Assembly (NCBI RefSeq): GCF_003053845.1
Contig: NZ_QAYG01000010.1
Span: 121,986-185,985, forward strand
DNA from: Breoghania corrubedonensis
GTDB lineage: Bacteria; Pseudomonadota; Alphaproteobacteria; Rhizobiales; Stappiaceae
Direction: 5' to 3'
Length of the DNA stretch: 64,000 nt
Shown: positions 18,601-25,728 of the stretch, in pieces
How the letters are laid out: every line of letters begins with the position of its first letter
Position numbering within the stretch: the stretch's first letter is position 1
Translations under genes and position numbers: made by a program
The notes under the pieces: generated by a model
Database searches by the model: none
Told to the model about the DNA's origin: nothing
What the model saw: only the letters and a program-made list of their open reading frames with translations

Positions 18601-19587
18601 ACCGCCGAAGGCCGGACGGCCGTCCTTTCGCGAAACCTCGGGCGCCGCACTTCGCGAAAGCCCGCCGGCGAGCCAGGTCAGTCCCGAGCTTCTTGTGTTG
18701 CGGTCCTCCACCGCCGGGCGGATCCGGCACTCGCCGCATCGCAGATCGTCGCCGAACCAGGAAACCACCAGCGCCACCCGCTCCAGGTTGGGGCAAAGCG
18801 CCTGCAACTCATCAAGCGAGGCCTGCCAGTCGCTCGCCGCGTGAGCGATGTGGCGGTTGGCGGGCACGCTGGAGCCCACGCCCGTGACGAGATTGACCTT
18901 TTTGTCCGCATAGATGAACTCGCCCGCCCCGGGAATGAGACAGACGGCGCGCACCATCTCCTCCAGCCGGTCGACGGCGCGGATCACTTCCACCGCGATC
19001 TGCGGCAGCCGGTTGCCGAAATTGGCCAGCGCCAGCCCTTCGAATACCAGATAGGCCGTACCGCGATAGGCGGGCGCGTATCCCAAGCCCTGCTTGGCCT
19101 CGATCAGCGGATCGGGCTCCTGATCGGCAGACCCCAGATAGCGGCGCACGGTGATCGTGGTGGTGTCCAGCAGCTTTCCATCGGCCCAGATGCGACCGAT
19201 ATGGCTCACCGGCCCCTCGCACAGGGCGACGGCGAAATTGCCGTAATAGGAATAGCTGGTGACGGTGGTGGTCGAGCCGCCCCCACCGCCCTTGCCGCCG
19301 CCCTCTTCCTCCCTCTTCACCACCTCCTGAAACCGCGTCGCCCAGATCACCTGGCCCGTCAGCCGGGCGCGGCCGTAGACGCGGGGAACGGACGTGCCTT
19401 CGGTGGAGGACTGCACATCGAGGTCGGCCAGCCGCGCGCCCTCGACGGCGTTTTTCGTGCCGAACAGCCGCTGGTCGATCGCCTGGCCGGCGAGCGCGCC
19501 GGCGGTGCGGCCGATCATGCCGCCGATGGGTCCGCCGATCGCGGTGCCGACCGCCTGGCCGATGGTGGAAAGGACAAGAGTTGCCAT
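15670..19587 (-). CDS. GTA gp15: multidomain baseplate/host-specificity protein
   Basis: The largest GTA protein, about 1305 residues, forming the baseplate and tail-tip structure that contacts the host (gp15 'megatron' in RcGTA). The N-terminus after the chosen ATG has a glycine zipper (GGPIGGMIGRTAGALAGQAI). A TIM-barrel-like domain follows, with blocks such as YLVFEGLALANFGNRLPQI, VALVVSWFGDDLRCGECRI, IDFVGIDFYPPISDWRDG and IWLTELGVPAIDRG. A Gly/Ala-rich tail-protein region and C-terminal beta domains complete it. ATG 19587 shares its A with the stop codon of gp14 (TGATG), so the two are coupled. An upstream in-frame start at 19638 has no ribosome site. Confidence 0.94.
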   Translation of the reverse strand: MATLVLSTIGQAVGTAIGGPIGGMIGRTAGALAGQAIDQRLFGTKNAVEGARLADLDVQSSTEGTSVPRVYGRARLTGQVIWATRFQEVVKREEEGGGKGGGGGSTTTVTSYSYYGNFAVALCEGPVSHIGRIWADGKLLDTTTITVRRYLGSADQEPDPLIEAKQGLGYAPAYRGTAYLVFEGLALANFGNRLPQIAVEVIRAVDRLEEMVRAVCLIPGAGEFIYADKKVNLVTGVGSSVPANRHIAHAASDWQASLDELQALCPNLERVALVVSWFGDDLRCGECRIRPAVEDRNTRSSGLTWLAGGLSRSAAPEVSRKDGRPAFGGTPADASVMAAIADLKARGLKVMLYPFVLMDVPQDNDLADPYGASEQAAYPWRGRITCHPAPGGTGSVDKTSDAAAQVAGFVGEAAAGDFTATSSTVVYSGPSEWSWRRFILHYAHLAAAAGGVDAFLIGSEMPGMTTVRSDAGYPFVDAQVALAGDVRGVLGGDTAVSYAANWSEYAGHRPADGSGDVTFHLDPLWASSDIDFVGIDFYPPISDWRDGTHADSDEALSPCDLFYLRARLAGGEDYDWYYASEAERTANIRTPITDGAYGKPWVYRAKDLVGWWSNPHHDRPGGVEAASPTAWVPQSKPIWLTELGVPAIDRGANQPNVFYDPKSSESALPYFSNGARDDYQQRRALEACLSWWGSDHPELEPGGNPVSSLYGAAMVDPSAIQLWAWDARPWPAFPSDTGTWADGANWQLGHWLNGRLGGAGVDGLVRAILADFEIDVADTDADGFGGAIDGFVIPGPTSARAVLEQLGEIFGFIAADTGTALAFRSALGRPRALSRGDLAEAEAGATLLSATRAQESELPSEIRLSFTDPTRDFARISVASRRLAGLSRRISDADLNIAADAGLMQVSVEARLRDAWAGRERFAFSLPENGAGTGLALEPGDLVTLEGALIRVSQIEDGAMRRIEGVSAAPDLLRERPPASLSHRSALPSAAAAPAVKFLDLPLLKGDEPVSAFRAAAFARPWLGGMSVWRSASGAGFEAVAGIATPATMGTLSGALFPGPTARWDRVNEIHVTLYGGALSARDERDVLAGANIAAIQCGNGGWEVLQFSHAELTGANSWRLSGLLRAQAGTDAAMAAGAAIGAAFVLIDAALPLVDVGGDRLALPFSWRVVPQGRAIDDETATALDFAVEGAALRPLSPVHLRGRRQASGDVVFTWIRRTRVSGDGWEQLEVPLAEEAEAYELDILDAPGGAVIRTLSLAEPRATYTAADQSADFTVLPDEIHLSLSQLSARTGRGTPQRTTIHV

Positions 19588-20045
19588 CACTCGCTCACAT
19601 CTGGAAAGCGGAAGACGAAGGCGAGCCGGCGGCGCCACCAGGGCGCCAGCCGGGTCTCCGTCACCGCGGAAAGCTCATAGGCGTGGATGAAAAGCCCCGC
19701 ATGCGCGGTGCCCGCGCTCAGGATGCCGGCATGTTTTGCGGGCGCATTGGCCGCGAACCGGAAGAGCAGAACATCGCCCGGCAGGGCATCGGCCGGATCG
19801 ACGGCGACGAGATGGGCGCGCCCGGCCTCGGCCAGTTGTTCGGCACCGCCGGCCTCCGCCCAGTCGGGCGTATAGGCGGGAAGACGCGCCGGCTCGGTTC
19901 CGTAAAAGGCCCGCCAGACACCACGCACCAGACCGAGGCAATCGGCGCCGACACCCTTCACGGATGCCTGATGACGATAGGGCGTGGCGAGCCATTGCCG
20001 CACCTCGGCGACGAGGGCGGCGCGGGTATAGGTGATCTGTGGCAT
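19587..20045 (-). CDS. GTA gp14: NlpC/P60 cell-wall peptidase
   Basis: A 152-residue tail-associated cysteine peptidase that would cut peptide cross-links during DNA entry. The catalytic Cys36 lies in VGADCLGLVRGVWR and the catalytic His105 in AKHAGIL; a third polar residue follows in the AGLFIHAYE region. The length and motif spacing match phage NlpC/P60 proteins of the RcGTA gp14 type. ATG 20045 was chosen because the family starts with a short helix before TPYRHQASVKGVG; the longer in-frame extension to 20246 overlaps a plus-strand gene and has no homology-like features. It lies between gp13 and gp15. Confidence 0.93.
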   Translation of the reverse strand: MPQITYTRAALVAEVRQWLATPYRHQASVKGVGADCLGLVRGVWRAFYGTEPARLPAYTPDWAEAGGAEQLAEAGRAHLVAVDPADALPGDVLLFRFAANAPAKHAGILSAGTAHAGLFIHAYELSAVTETRLAPWWRRRLAFVFRFPDVSE

Positions 20046-20184
20046 GGATGAAATCTCGTGAAAGGATGGCGGCTCGCGGTGGATGCCGGACTTGCGCGGC
20101 CCGCGCTCTTTGCCATTGGAAACGGTGCCGGCGTCGGCTACATCTTGACGGCGCACTCCGCGCGTCTTTCCCACCAGAGCGCTT

Positions 20185-20499
20185 ATGAAAAGGCCAATCG
20201 CTGTGCCACGACCGGTTGCTCCTCGTTCCTCCCTTCTGGGCCACAATGGCGGCCCGCCGCTCGACGGGTCCCGCCCCTGGAACGAAGGCCATTTCGGAAG
20301 CTATTTCGGCTGGCGGGCGGCCCATGACGCGGTGTGGAAATCGATCCCGCCGGCGATCGCCCTCAGGCGGGCCCGCAAGGCGGCCGCTCTCGGCCTGACC
20401 TATGTCGAATACACGATCGAGATCCTCGACCGCGGCCGTTACCTGCAAGCCGGCGACACCCAGCGCATCGCCGAGATCATCGCGGCCCGGCGGGGCTGA
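20185..20499 (+). CDS. Small HNGGPPLD-motif protein inside the GTA cluster
   Basis: A 104-residue protein on the strand opposite to the GTA genes. Its N-terminal part carries LLGHNGGPPLD, a motif I associate with short alphaproteobacterial, often prophage-linked, proteins of unknown function. The remainder is helical and basic (ALRRARKAAALGLTYVEYTIEILDRG) and looks folded rather than random, with a Trp-rich middle (FGWRAAHDAVW). The ribosome site before ATG 20185 is weak. It fills the gap between gp14 and gp13 and is followed by a palindromic element. Function unknown. Confidence 0.65.
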   Translation: MKRPIAVPRPVAPRSSLLGHNGGPPLDGSRPWNEGHFGSYFGWRAAHDAVWKSIPPAIALRRARKAAALGLTYVEYTIEILDRGRYLQAGDTQRIAEIIAARRG

Positions 20500-20555
20500 G
20501 CGTCCCTTTGCCGTCACGTCGGTATCTTGCCGGCCGCAGTGCGGCGAAGGGAGAG

Positions 20556-20781
20556 GGGAAATGGAGCGGCTTCGCCGCGCTTGTTGCGCTGGATTCCGGA
20601 TCAGCGTTCGGCTTTGCCTCACTTGTCCGGAATGAGGGCGAGCGAAGCTCGCCGGGGCTTGAGGCTTCAACTTGCCTCTTGCTCCCTCATTCCGAGCGGT
20701 CTGCCGCGAAGCGGCCCCAAACCCTACTGGGCCAGACCCGGAATCCAGCGCAACAAGCGCGGCGAAGCCGCTCCATTTCCC
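20556..20781. mobile_element. 226-bp palindromic MITE-like element
   Basis: Perfect 44-bp inverted repeats (20556-20599 and 20738-20781, starting GGGAAATGGAGCGG) flank about 138 bases. Inside is a second inverted pair, CGGAATGAGGG / CCCTCATTCCG. No open frame is supported. The structure is that of a non-autonomous, hairpin-forming repeat sitting between GTA gp13 and the HNGGPPLD gene. Target duplications were not evident. Confidence 0.75.
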
Positions 20782-20811
20782 TTCCCTTCCCTTCCTTCCC
20801 GTCCCCTTCTC

Positions 20812-21720
20812 CTATTCCACCAGCGCCCCGCCATCGTTCACACCGGTATTGCGGTCAGGGTAGGACAGCGCGAAATCGTTGCCGGGCATATGCGGAAAAC
20901 CGCGAAAATTGATGAGGTTGGCGAATTTGGCGCGGCAGGTCGCCGCCCGCTTGTCGCAGCCCGCACTCACCGTGAAGCCGTCGCCCGCCGTGATCGCGGC
21001 CGAAGGCGCAAGCCACAGCGTGAGCACCGCGCCATCCGCGCCAATGGCATGGCCCGTCACTTCCATCGCCCGGCCCATATTGGCACCCGATGTCCAGCGC
21101 AGCAGCCCGCGGGCGAAGAAATCCTCCGCAAAGCCGTCAAGCCCGGCCACGACGATGCGGCGCTCATCCCAAACCATGCTCACGATGCCCGTTCCGCGAT
21201 AGGCTCCCGTCTCGACATCGACGCCGCAGCGCGCATCGCCCAGATCCGCGTCGCAGACATGGGAAAAGACGCGACCGCGCACCTCCTCCAGGCCTTGCGC
21301 CAGCGAGCGCAGTTCGGCCTTGAAGGCACCGTCTGCGCGCGTCACCTCGCCGATCTCGGCGATCCGCATCAGCATGCGTTCGGCCGGATCGGCCCAGTTG
21401 ACCCGCCACACCTCGATGCGCGCCCTGTCCCACAGCCCGGCGGCGAGATCTGCCTCCGACAGCGGTTCGCCCGACAGCACCAGATCGTTGAGCGCCCCGG
21501 CGATTTCCGATCCGCCAACGGCGAGACCCGGGCCTGTCGTCGCCTCGCTGGCCTCGGGCCCGCTATCGGCGAGATACGTCACGCCATCGAAGACGATATC
21601 GGCGTCGTGATCGGTAAAGCCCAGCACCGTGCCGTCGCCGCGCGCGGCCTTCCAGCAGGTGGCGAGCGTCGTCGCGCCGGCGGCCAGATGCGCGGCGAAG
21701 GCGGGATCAAGCGTCTTCAC
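20812..21720 (-). CDS. GTA gp13: DUF2163 tail hub protein
   Basis: A 302-residue baseplate hub protein of the DUF2163/RcGTA gp13 family. The N-terminus has the family segment LATCWKAARGDGTVLGFTDHD. Four cysteines, Cys156 and Cys165 (SHVCDADLGDARCGVD) and Cys255 and Cys262 (AGCDKRAATCRAKF), are arranged as expected for the metal or iron-sulfur site described for this hub family. The C-terminus ends in the conserved NLINFRGFPHMPG region. Its start overlaps the end of gp12 by 4 bases (21717-21720), so translation is coupled. Confidence 0.94.
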   Translation of the reverse strand: MKTLDPAFAAHLAAGATTLATCWKAARGDGTVLGFTDHDADIVFDGVTYLADSGPEASEATTGPGLAVGGSEIAGALNDLVLSGEPLSEADLAAGLWDRARIEVWRVNWADPAERMLMRIAEIGEVTRADGAFKAELRSLAQGLEEVRGRVFSHVCDADLGDARCGVDVETGAYRGTGIVSMVWDERRIVVAGLDGFAEDFFARGLLRWTSGANMGRAMEVTGHAIGADGAVLTLWLAPSAAITAGDGFTVSAGCDKRAATCRAKFANLINFRGFPHMPGNDFALSYPDRNTGVNDGGALVE

Positions 21721-22361
21721 GGGAGGATCTCCACGATGGGGACCTGGGGAATGGCGCCGGCCTCGAAATGGCTCATGGAGATTTCCAGCCGGTCGGTGTC
21801 GAAGCGCGCGGGCACGTCGAAGGCGAAGCCGGCCGTGATCGCGGCGCCCTCGGCGGGCACCGATCCGGCATCGAAGGTGACGCTGCCGCTCAGCGCGTCG
21901 AGCGTGAAGCCGGACGCGACCTCCACCCCGTCGATGGCGATGCGCAGCGTGCCCGCCACCGGCTTGGTGATGGGGCGCACATAGGCGGTCGCACCGGATC
22001 CGTAGATCTTGACGAGCCGGAACCGGTCGGTCTCGCCGTCGCCGGTGCCGATGTTGCAGTCGGTGGCGGCGGGTTCGGCCGAAGGCAGGCCCGATTTCCA
22101 GTCGAAGGGATCACGAAAACGGAAGCCGTAGAGCCGGCCGCGCCGTTCCTCGAAGAAGGCGACGACCGCCGCCAGATCATCGAAACTGCGGATGCCGTAG
22201 CCGGCGTCATACCGACGGCGAGAGCGGGACCAGCGGGCATTGCGCGCTTCGCCGCCCGACCCCAGCGCCACGATATCGGTGCGCCGTTCCGGCCCGCCCG
22301 ACGAGCCGAAGCCCACTGCGACCGGAAACCGCACCTCGTGGAAGGCCGTTATCGTCGCCAT
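21717..22361 (-). CDS. GTA gp12: DUF2460 distal tail protein
   Basis: A 214-residue DUF2460 protein, the distal tail ring that joins the tube to the hub. Family features seen are the N-terminal FHEVRFPVAVGFGSSGGPERRT, the RRRYDAGYGIRSFDDLAAVVAFFE helix region split over residues 48-72, and GFRFRDPFDWKSG. The remainder is a beta-rich domain (residues 110-214). It starts the gp12-gp13 coupled pair; a plus-strand gene separates it from gp11, so transcription from upstream must cross an antisense gene. Confidence 0.93.
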   Translation of the reverse strand: MATITAFHEVRFPVAVGFGSSGGPERRTDIVALGSGGEARNARWSRSRRRYDAGYGIRSFDDLAAVVAFFEERRGRLYGFRFRDPFDWKSGLPSAEPAATDCNIGTGDGETDRFRLVKIYGSGATAYVRPITKPVAGTLRIAIDGVEVASGFTLDALSGSVTFDAGSVPAEGAAITAGFAFDVPARFDTDRLEISMSHFEAGAIPQVPIVEILP

Positions 22362-22451
22362 GCGTCACCTTTGCGTTTGGGATTTGATTTGCGTCATGTC
22401 GAAATGCGGACGGGTGGGCAAGAGTCACCGCATAGCGGAGGAGAAGAGCCC

Positions 22452-22703
22452 ATGACGCATGTGCCCCATGAGCTGCAGGAGGAATTCCCCGAAGCCGCGC
22501 AGGTTCTGCACCAGCTGAAGATGTCCGATCCGAGGCTGGAGTCGCTTTGCGAACGCTACGGGACGGTCAACCACGATATTCATCTCATTGAATCGGAAAT
22601 CACGCCCGCCAGCGACGCCGCGACCGAGGATCTCAAGAAAGAGCGGCTGGCGCTGAAGGACGATATCGCCGAGGTACTGCGAAAGGCCGGCGCCATCGGC
22701 TGA
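22452..22703 (+). CDS. YdcH/DUF465-type small protein
   Basis: An 83-residue protein on the strand opposite to the GTA genes. It is a short two-helix hairpin with the DUF465/YdcH pattern: EEFPEAAQVLHQLKMSDPRL, then FERYG-like CERYGTVNHDIHLIESE, and a basic helix EDLKKERLALKDDIAEVLRK. An excellent ribosome site (CGGAGGAG) precedes the ATG. YdcH-like proteins are common small soluble proteins of unknown role in Proteobacteria. Their presence between gp11 and gp12 is not part of the RcGTA core. Confidence 0.88.
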   Translation: MTHVPHELQEEFPEAAQVLHQLKMSDPRLESLCERYGTVNHDIHLIESEITPASDAATEDLKKERLALKDDIAEVLRKAGAIG

Positions 22704-22897
22704 ACGCCTTGCGTCAACATCTTGCGATCGGCGGCGCACGGTTGACGGATTTCAATGAACTCATGCGCCGTCTCTTCGTAAAGTGAGAAACGGTTCACGT
22801 GAGTAACCGCAAAGGCCTCCGACACGGAATTCCCCTCCCCTCCCCGTGTCGAAGACCCGAAGCACCGCTGCCGCAGCCCCTCCTCGCGGCGACGGTG

Positions 22898-23488
22898 TTA
22901 CAGCCCGCGTTGCCCCCGTCCGGCAACGCGGGCAACCATTCTGGAAAGCTGCAATTCCGAACGGGCGAAGCTCTCGGCATCCGGCGTCGACACGTTGAAG
23001 GTGATGGCGACGCCGCCCGACCCGCTGGCCGACCCACTGGCCCCGCGCACGCCAAGCCGCCCGTCCGCGCCGCGCGCCAGCGGCAGGATCGCCTCCGCCC
23101 CGGCCTCCCCGGCAAGCCCTGTTCCGCCGTCCGACATCGGAAAGTACGTGGGCGCCGCGACCACGCCGCCTTGCGCGAAAGCGCGCACCGTTCCCCCCTT
23201 GGCGAAGGCCGTGGTGGAGCCGCCGCCGGAAAGGGCGTTGGTCAAGGTGGAGGTGAGCGTCGAGGTCAGCGACGACAGCGAGCGCGAGACGAGGCTTGAG
23301 GAAAAACTCAAGGCCGCCTGCCGCAGCACATCGTCAAGCCGCTTGCCATCGGACACCGCCCCCTTCAGCGCACCGGAAAGCACCCGGGAGAAATCGCCCG
23401 CGGAGGAATTCAGAAGCCGCATCTCGGAGCGGAACCGGGTGAGATCGTCAAACGGCAGATCGAAGCCGGTATCGTCGGTGGCGGGCAT
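22898..23488 (-). CDS. GTA gp11: short tail tape-measure protein
   Basis: A 196-residue protein with the features of the short RcGTA-type tape measure: an N-terminal helical part (DLTRFRSEMRLLNSSAGDFS), a Ser/Thr/Leu-rich amphipathic stretch (SSLVSRSLSSLTSTLTSTLT), then the phage minor-tail signature FAKGGTVRAFAQGGVV ... PTYFPMSDGGTGLAGEAGAE with ILPLARGADGRLGV. Such proteins set tail length and are ejected with the DNA. ATG 23488 with AAAGGTC upstream was chosen; the in-frame extension to 23623 runs through a repeat region. About 390 non-coding bases separate it from gp10.1. Confidence 0.9.
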   Translation of the reverse strand: MPATDDTGFDLPFDDLTRFRSEMRLLNSSAGDFSRVLSGALKGAVSDGKRLDDVLRQAALSFSSSLVSRSLSSLTSTLTSTLTNALSGGGSTTAFAKGGTVRAFAQGGVVAAPTYFPMSDGGTGLAGEAGAEAILPLARGADGRLGVRGASGSASGSGGVAITFNVSTPDAESFARSELQLSRMVARVAGRGQRGL

Positions 23489-23877
23489 GGGATGACCTTT
23501 CGGGTTCGGGGCTCGGGACTCGGGGGTTTGAGTGTTCTGGAGAATGAACGAAGGAGGAGCCCGGCCCACCTCTCCGCTTGTCATCCGTGCCAGCCCTCTC
23601 CGCGTATCGTCCGCCTCCCGCAACGCTTGTCATCCCGGCCGCAGCGAAGCGGAGAGCCGGGACCGAGTAATCGGGATGCTTGTTAGCTGGCACGATGGCA
23701 AACCACGGAACCGCGCCTTCACGGCAAGAGCCTCAAACCGCAATGGCTACTGGGTCCCCGCTTTCGCGGGGATGACATCGAGGGTGGCGCGCGTCTTCCG
23801 GTTTTCCGGCGCGCGCCCCTCCCCCTCACCGGAACGACAAGAGAGAGCCGGGCCGCATCCGCCTGGATGCCGCGTCC
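23489..23877. repeat. Repeat-filled spacer between gp10.1 and gp11
   Basis: This 389-base gap holds no supported gene. It contains dispersed-repeat fragments of the type GTCATCCCGGCCGC ... GAGAGCCGGGA (about 23630-23660) and GTCCCCGCTTTCGCGGGGAT (23755-23774), a perfect hairpin of the kind scattered through alphaproteobacterial genomes. It interrupts what is normally a tightly packed GTA gene order. Confidence 0.6.
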
Positions 23878-24033
23878 TCAATCGGGATACCGTCTGAGCA
23901 ATGCCGCCAGTCTCGCGCGCTCCGGCGCACCTGTCCTTGCGGGCGGCGCAAGGGCGGCGGCGAGTTCGCGTGGGGTGGCCTGCCACATGGTTTGCGGGCT
24001 CCAGTGCAGATGCGCCAGGCAGAACCGCATCAC
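23878..24033 (-). CDS. GTA gp10.1: C-terminal tail assembly chaperone segment
   Basis: This frame encodes the small TAC_6-type tail assembly chaperone: FPWRDVMRFCLAHLHWSPQTMW followed by TPRELAAAL. The conserved FPW core lies upstream of the only start codons (GTG 24033, ATG 24030), and the frame is open back through the end of gp10 with no ATG, GTG or TTG. A CCCTTTC heptamer at 24063-24069 would shift ribosomes from gp10 into this frame, giving a fused product ending at 23878. I therefore think the main product is a gp10-gp10.1 fusion made by -1 frameshifting, with the separate ORF as the alternative. Confidence 0.8.
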   Translation of the reverse strand: MMRFCLAHLHWSPQTMWQATPRELAAALAPPARTGAPERARLAALLRRYPD

Positions 24034-24053
24034 GTCGCGCCACGGAAACGGCG

Positions 24054-24464
24054 CTACGGAACGAAAGGGCCGCCGCTCTCCCCCGCCTCCCGCGCTTGAG
24101 GCGTCTGCGAGACCCCGGCGAAGTCCTGCCACTCGGCCTCGCTGCCCTCGCTGTCGGCGCCGCCGAAGGTGGCCCTGAGAAGATCGCCGACGATCGCGGC
24201 GAAGCCCGGCGCGCCGCCAGCGGCGGTCATCGCCGCGACCTGCTCGTCCTCCACCATGTTGCCCGCGCCTCTCAGGCCGGCAGCGATGATGCGCACCGCA
24301 TCGCGCGCGCAAAGCCGGCCTTCAGCGAAACGCTCGGCAAGCGCGCCCATGTCGGCGACGGAGAACGCGTCCTCCAGCTCCGCGAGCGCGCCCAGCGTCA
24401 GGCACAGCGTCCAGCGCCGGCCATCGAGCATCGCCTCTATCTCGCCCCTGTGCCTGTTGACCAT
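24054..24464 (-). CDS. GTA gp10: tail assembly chaperone (gene transfer agent family)
   Basis: A 136-residue GTA_gp10-type protein. The N-terminus MVNRHRGEIEAMLDGRRWTL followed by CLTLGALAELEDAFSV is characteristic. These proteins bind the tape measure during tail assembly, like lambda gpG. ATG 24464 has GGGGGA upstream; ATG 24482, overlapping the gp9 stop, is an in-frame alternative. The zero frame ends GGPFVP-stop, and four codons before that stop lies a -1 slippery site that would extend translation into gp10.1. Confidence 0.92.
   Translation of the reverse strand: MVNRHRGEIEAMLDGRRWTLCLTLGALAELEDAFSVADMGALAERFAEGRLCARDAVRIIAAGLRGAGNMVEDEQVAAMTAAGGAPGFAAIVGDLLRATFGGADSEGSEAEWQDFAGVSQTPQAREAGESGGPFVP
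24063..24069 (-). other. -1 ribosomal frameshift site CCCTTTC at the gp10/gp10.1 junction
   Basis: On the minus strand the zero-frame codons GGC CCT TTC GTT CCG TAG end gp10. The heptamer C-CCT-TTC fits X-XXY-YYZ exactly, and a -1 shift reads CCC TTT CGT TCC GTA GCG into the gp10.1 frame without a stop. This is the same logic as lambda G/GT tail chaperones. Confidence 0.65.
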
Positions 24465-24478
24465 CCGCCCATTCCCCC

Positions 24479-24892
24479 TCATTCGGCCGTGAACGTGAGA
24501 GCGCCGGCCGATTCCAGCGCCATTTCGTAAGAGACCTCGCCGGCATGTTCGCCCGCATATTCCAGCGCGGTGAGCTGGAAGGGCCCGGCGACGGTGCCGA
24601 AATCCGGGATCACCACCTGCCAGACGCGGATCGCACCGGCGAAGAAGATCTCGCGCACCGCGGCATCCGACGCCCCGTCGCGAAAGATGCCGCCGCCGGA
24701 AAGCCCCGCCCGGCGCACGCCCGCGCCTTCCAGCAATTCGCGCCAGCGCCCCACGCTGTCGCTGTCGGTGACGTCGACGCTCTCGGCATTGAAGGCGATG
24801 CGGCGGGCGCGGAGCCCGGCCACCGTGACGAAGCTGCCCGATCCGTCGGAATCGAGTTTCAGCAAGAGGTCCTTGCCCCTTTGCGCACCCAT
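24479..24892 (-). CDS. GTA gp9: major tail tube protein (TP901-1 type)
   Basis: A 137-residue tail tube subunit. It begins GAQRGKDLLLKLDSDGSGSF and contains RRIAFNAESVDVTDSDS plus FRDGASDAAVREIFFAG, all typical of the TP901-1/RcGTA gp9 tube family, and ends with the beta-sheet EVSYEMALESAGALTFTAE. It polymerises into rings that form the non-contractile tail tube. Its stop overlaps a possible start of gp10. Confidence 0.94.
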   Translation of the reverse strand: MGAQRGKDLLLKLDSDGSGSFVTVAGLRARRIAFNAESVDVTDSDSVGRWRELLEGAGVRRAGLSGGGIFRDGASDAAVREIFFAGAIRVWQVVIPDFGTVAGPFQLTALEYAGEHAGEVSYEMALESAGALTFTAE

Positions 24893-24991
24893 GGTGTTCT
24901 CCCTGGACGTGGTGGATGAGTGATCCGGTTGATGGCCGCGACGGCGGAGAGCGATTGTTGATGGCGGTTGGCGGGGAACAGGACGAACCCC

Positions 24992-25408
24992 TCACGCGAT
25001 CCCTTCCGGCTCCGTTACCGCGCGATAGACGAGCGTGCCGCGCCAGGTGCGCCCGTCGCGGGTGCGCGTCACGGTCTGGGACGTGCGGGCAAGCGTCACC
25101 AGCCGGTGACCGGCGAGCGTGATCGCGGCGCCGTCGATCAGGTCGGCAAGCCGCGCCAGCAGCGCCAGCGTCTCCTTGCGACCGCCGGCGCGCGAGAACA
25201 CCAGAAATTCCAGCCTGTGCTCCTCGCCGGGCCAGTCGTCGCCGGCAATCGCGCGCGCCGACCAGTCGCCGATCGCCACGTTGGGATAGGCAGCCGCGCG
25301 CCTTGCACCGTCCTCCACCCGCCCCTCGCCGAGAAGCCCGCTCAAGCCGGCATCGGCGCGAAGCTGCGCAACCAGCGCCGCCTGCATCTCTTCCGCCGCA
25401 TGGGTCAT
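24992..25408 (-). CDS. GTA gp8: DUF3168 tail terminator
   Basis: A 138-residue DUF3168 protein, the tail terminator that caps the tube at the head-proximal end. Seen are the helical N-terminus (AAEEMQAALVAQLRADAGLS), the YPNVAIGDWSAR segment, and the paired strands LEFLVFSRAGGRKETLALL and GTLVYRAVTEPEG. It starts within the last 4 bases of gp7 (25405-25408), so the genes are translationally coupled. Confidence 0.92.
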   Translation of the reverse strand: MTHAAEEMQAALVAQLRADAGLSGLLGEGRVEDGARRAAAYPNVAIGDWSARAIAGDDWPGEEHRLEFLVFSRAGGRKETLALLARLADLIDGAAITLAGHRLVTLARTSQTVTRTRDGRTWRGTLVYRAVTEPEGIA

Positions 25409-25728
25409 AGGCCCTCCTCCTCCGCCAGGAGGTCGAGCCAGCGCCCCCGATCGTCGGGATCGCTTGCGGCCAGCACCCGGAAGACCCGCGCGCCCTTGAT
25501 GAGCCGCCAGCCGCCAGCAACCTGACTTGGCGCGCGCAGGCGAATGCGGTGGGTGACGACGCCGTCGAGCCGTTCGTCGGAAAAGCGCTCGGCCATGCCG
25601 CGTACCATCACGGCGCCCCAGATCGCGCCGGCGGGCTCGAAGCTCGTCACGGCGCCGCCCGCGCCATCGTCCGTGATGACCGGGCGCTGCACCGTCAGCC
25701 GCGTCGCGAGATCGGAAATCCGGGTCAT
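25405..25728 (-). CDS. GTA gp7: head-tail adaptor/stopper
   Basis: A 107-residue SPP1 gp16-like stopper. The pattern is typical: ISDLATRLTVQRPVITDDGA, then a tryptophan segment AGAIWGAVMVRG, THRIRLRAP, and the C-terminal FRVLAASDPDDRGRWLDLLA. It joins the connector to the tail terminator and retains packaged DNA. ATG 25728 shares its A with the stop of gp6 and it overlaps gp8 by 4 bases. Confidence 0.92.
   Translation of the reverse strand: MTRISDLATRLTVQRPVITDDGAGGAVTSFEPAGAIWGAVMVRGMAERFSDERLDGVVTHRIRLRAPSQVAGGWRLIKGARVFRVLAASDPDDRGRWLDLLAEEEGL

Noticed and set aside
23755..23774. Hairpin GTCCCCGCTTTCGCGGGGAT as a terminator
   Set aside because: It has no T run on either strand and belongs to a repeat type seen in scattered intergenic sites.
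24054..25520. Long minus-strand frame extending gp10 upstream across gp9 and gp8
   Set aside because: The upstream part is Arg/Ala-rich shadow text; gp9 and gp8 have their own family-typical products in other frames, and gp10 has a good start at 24464.
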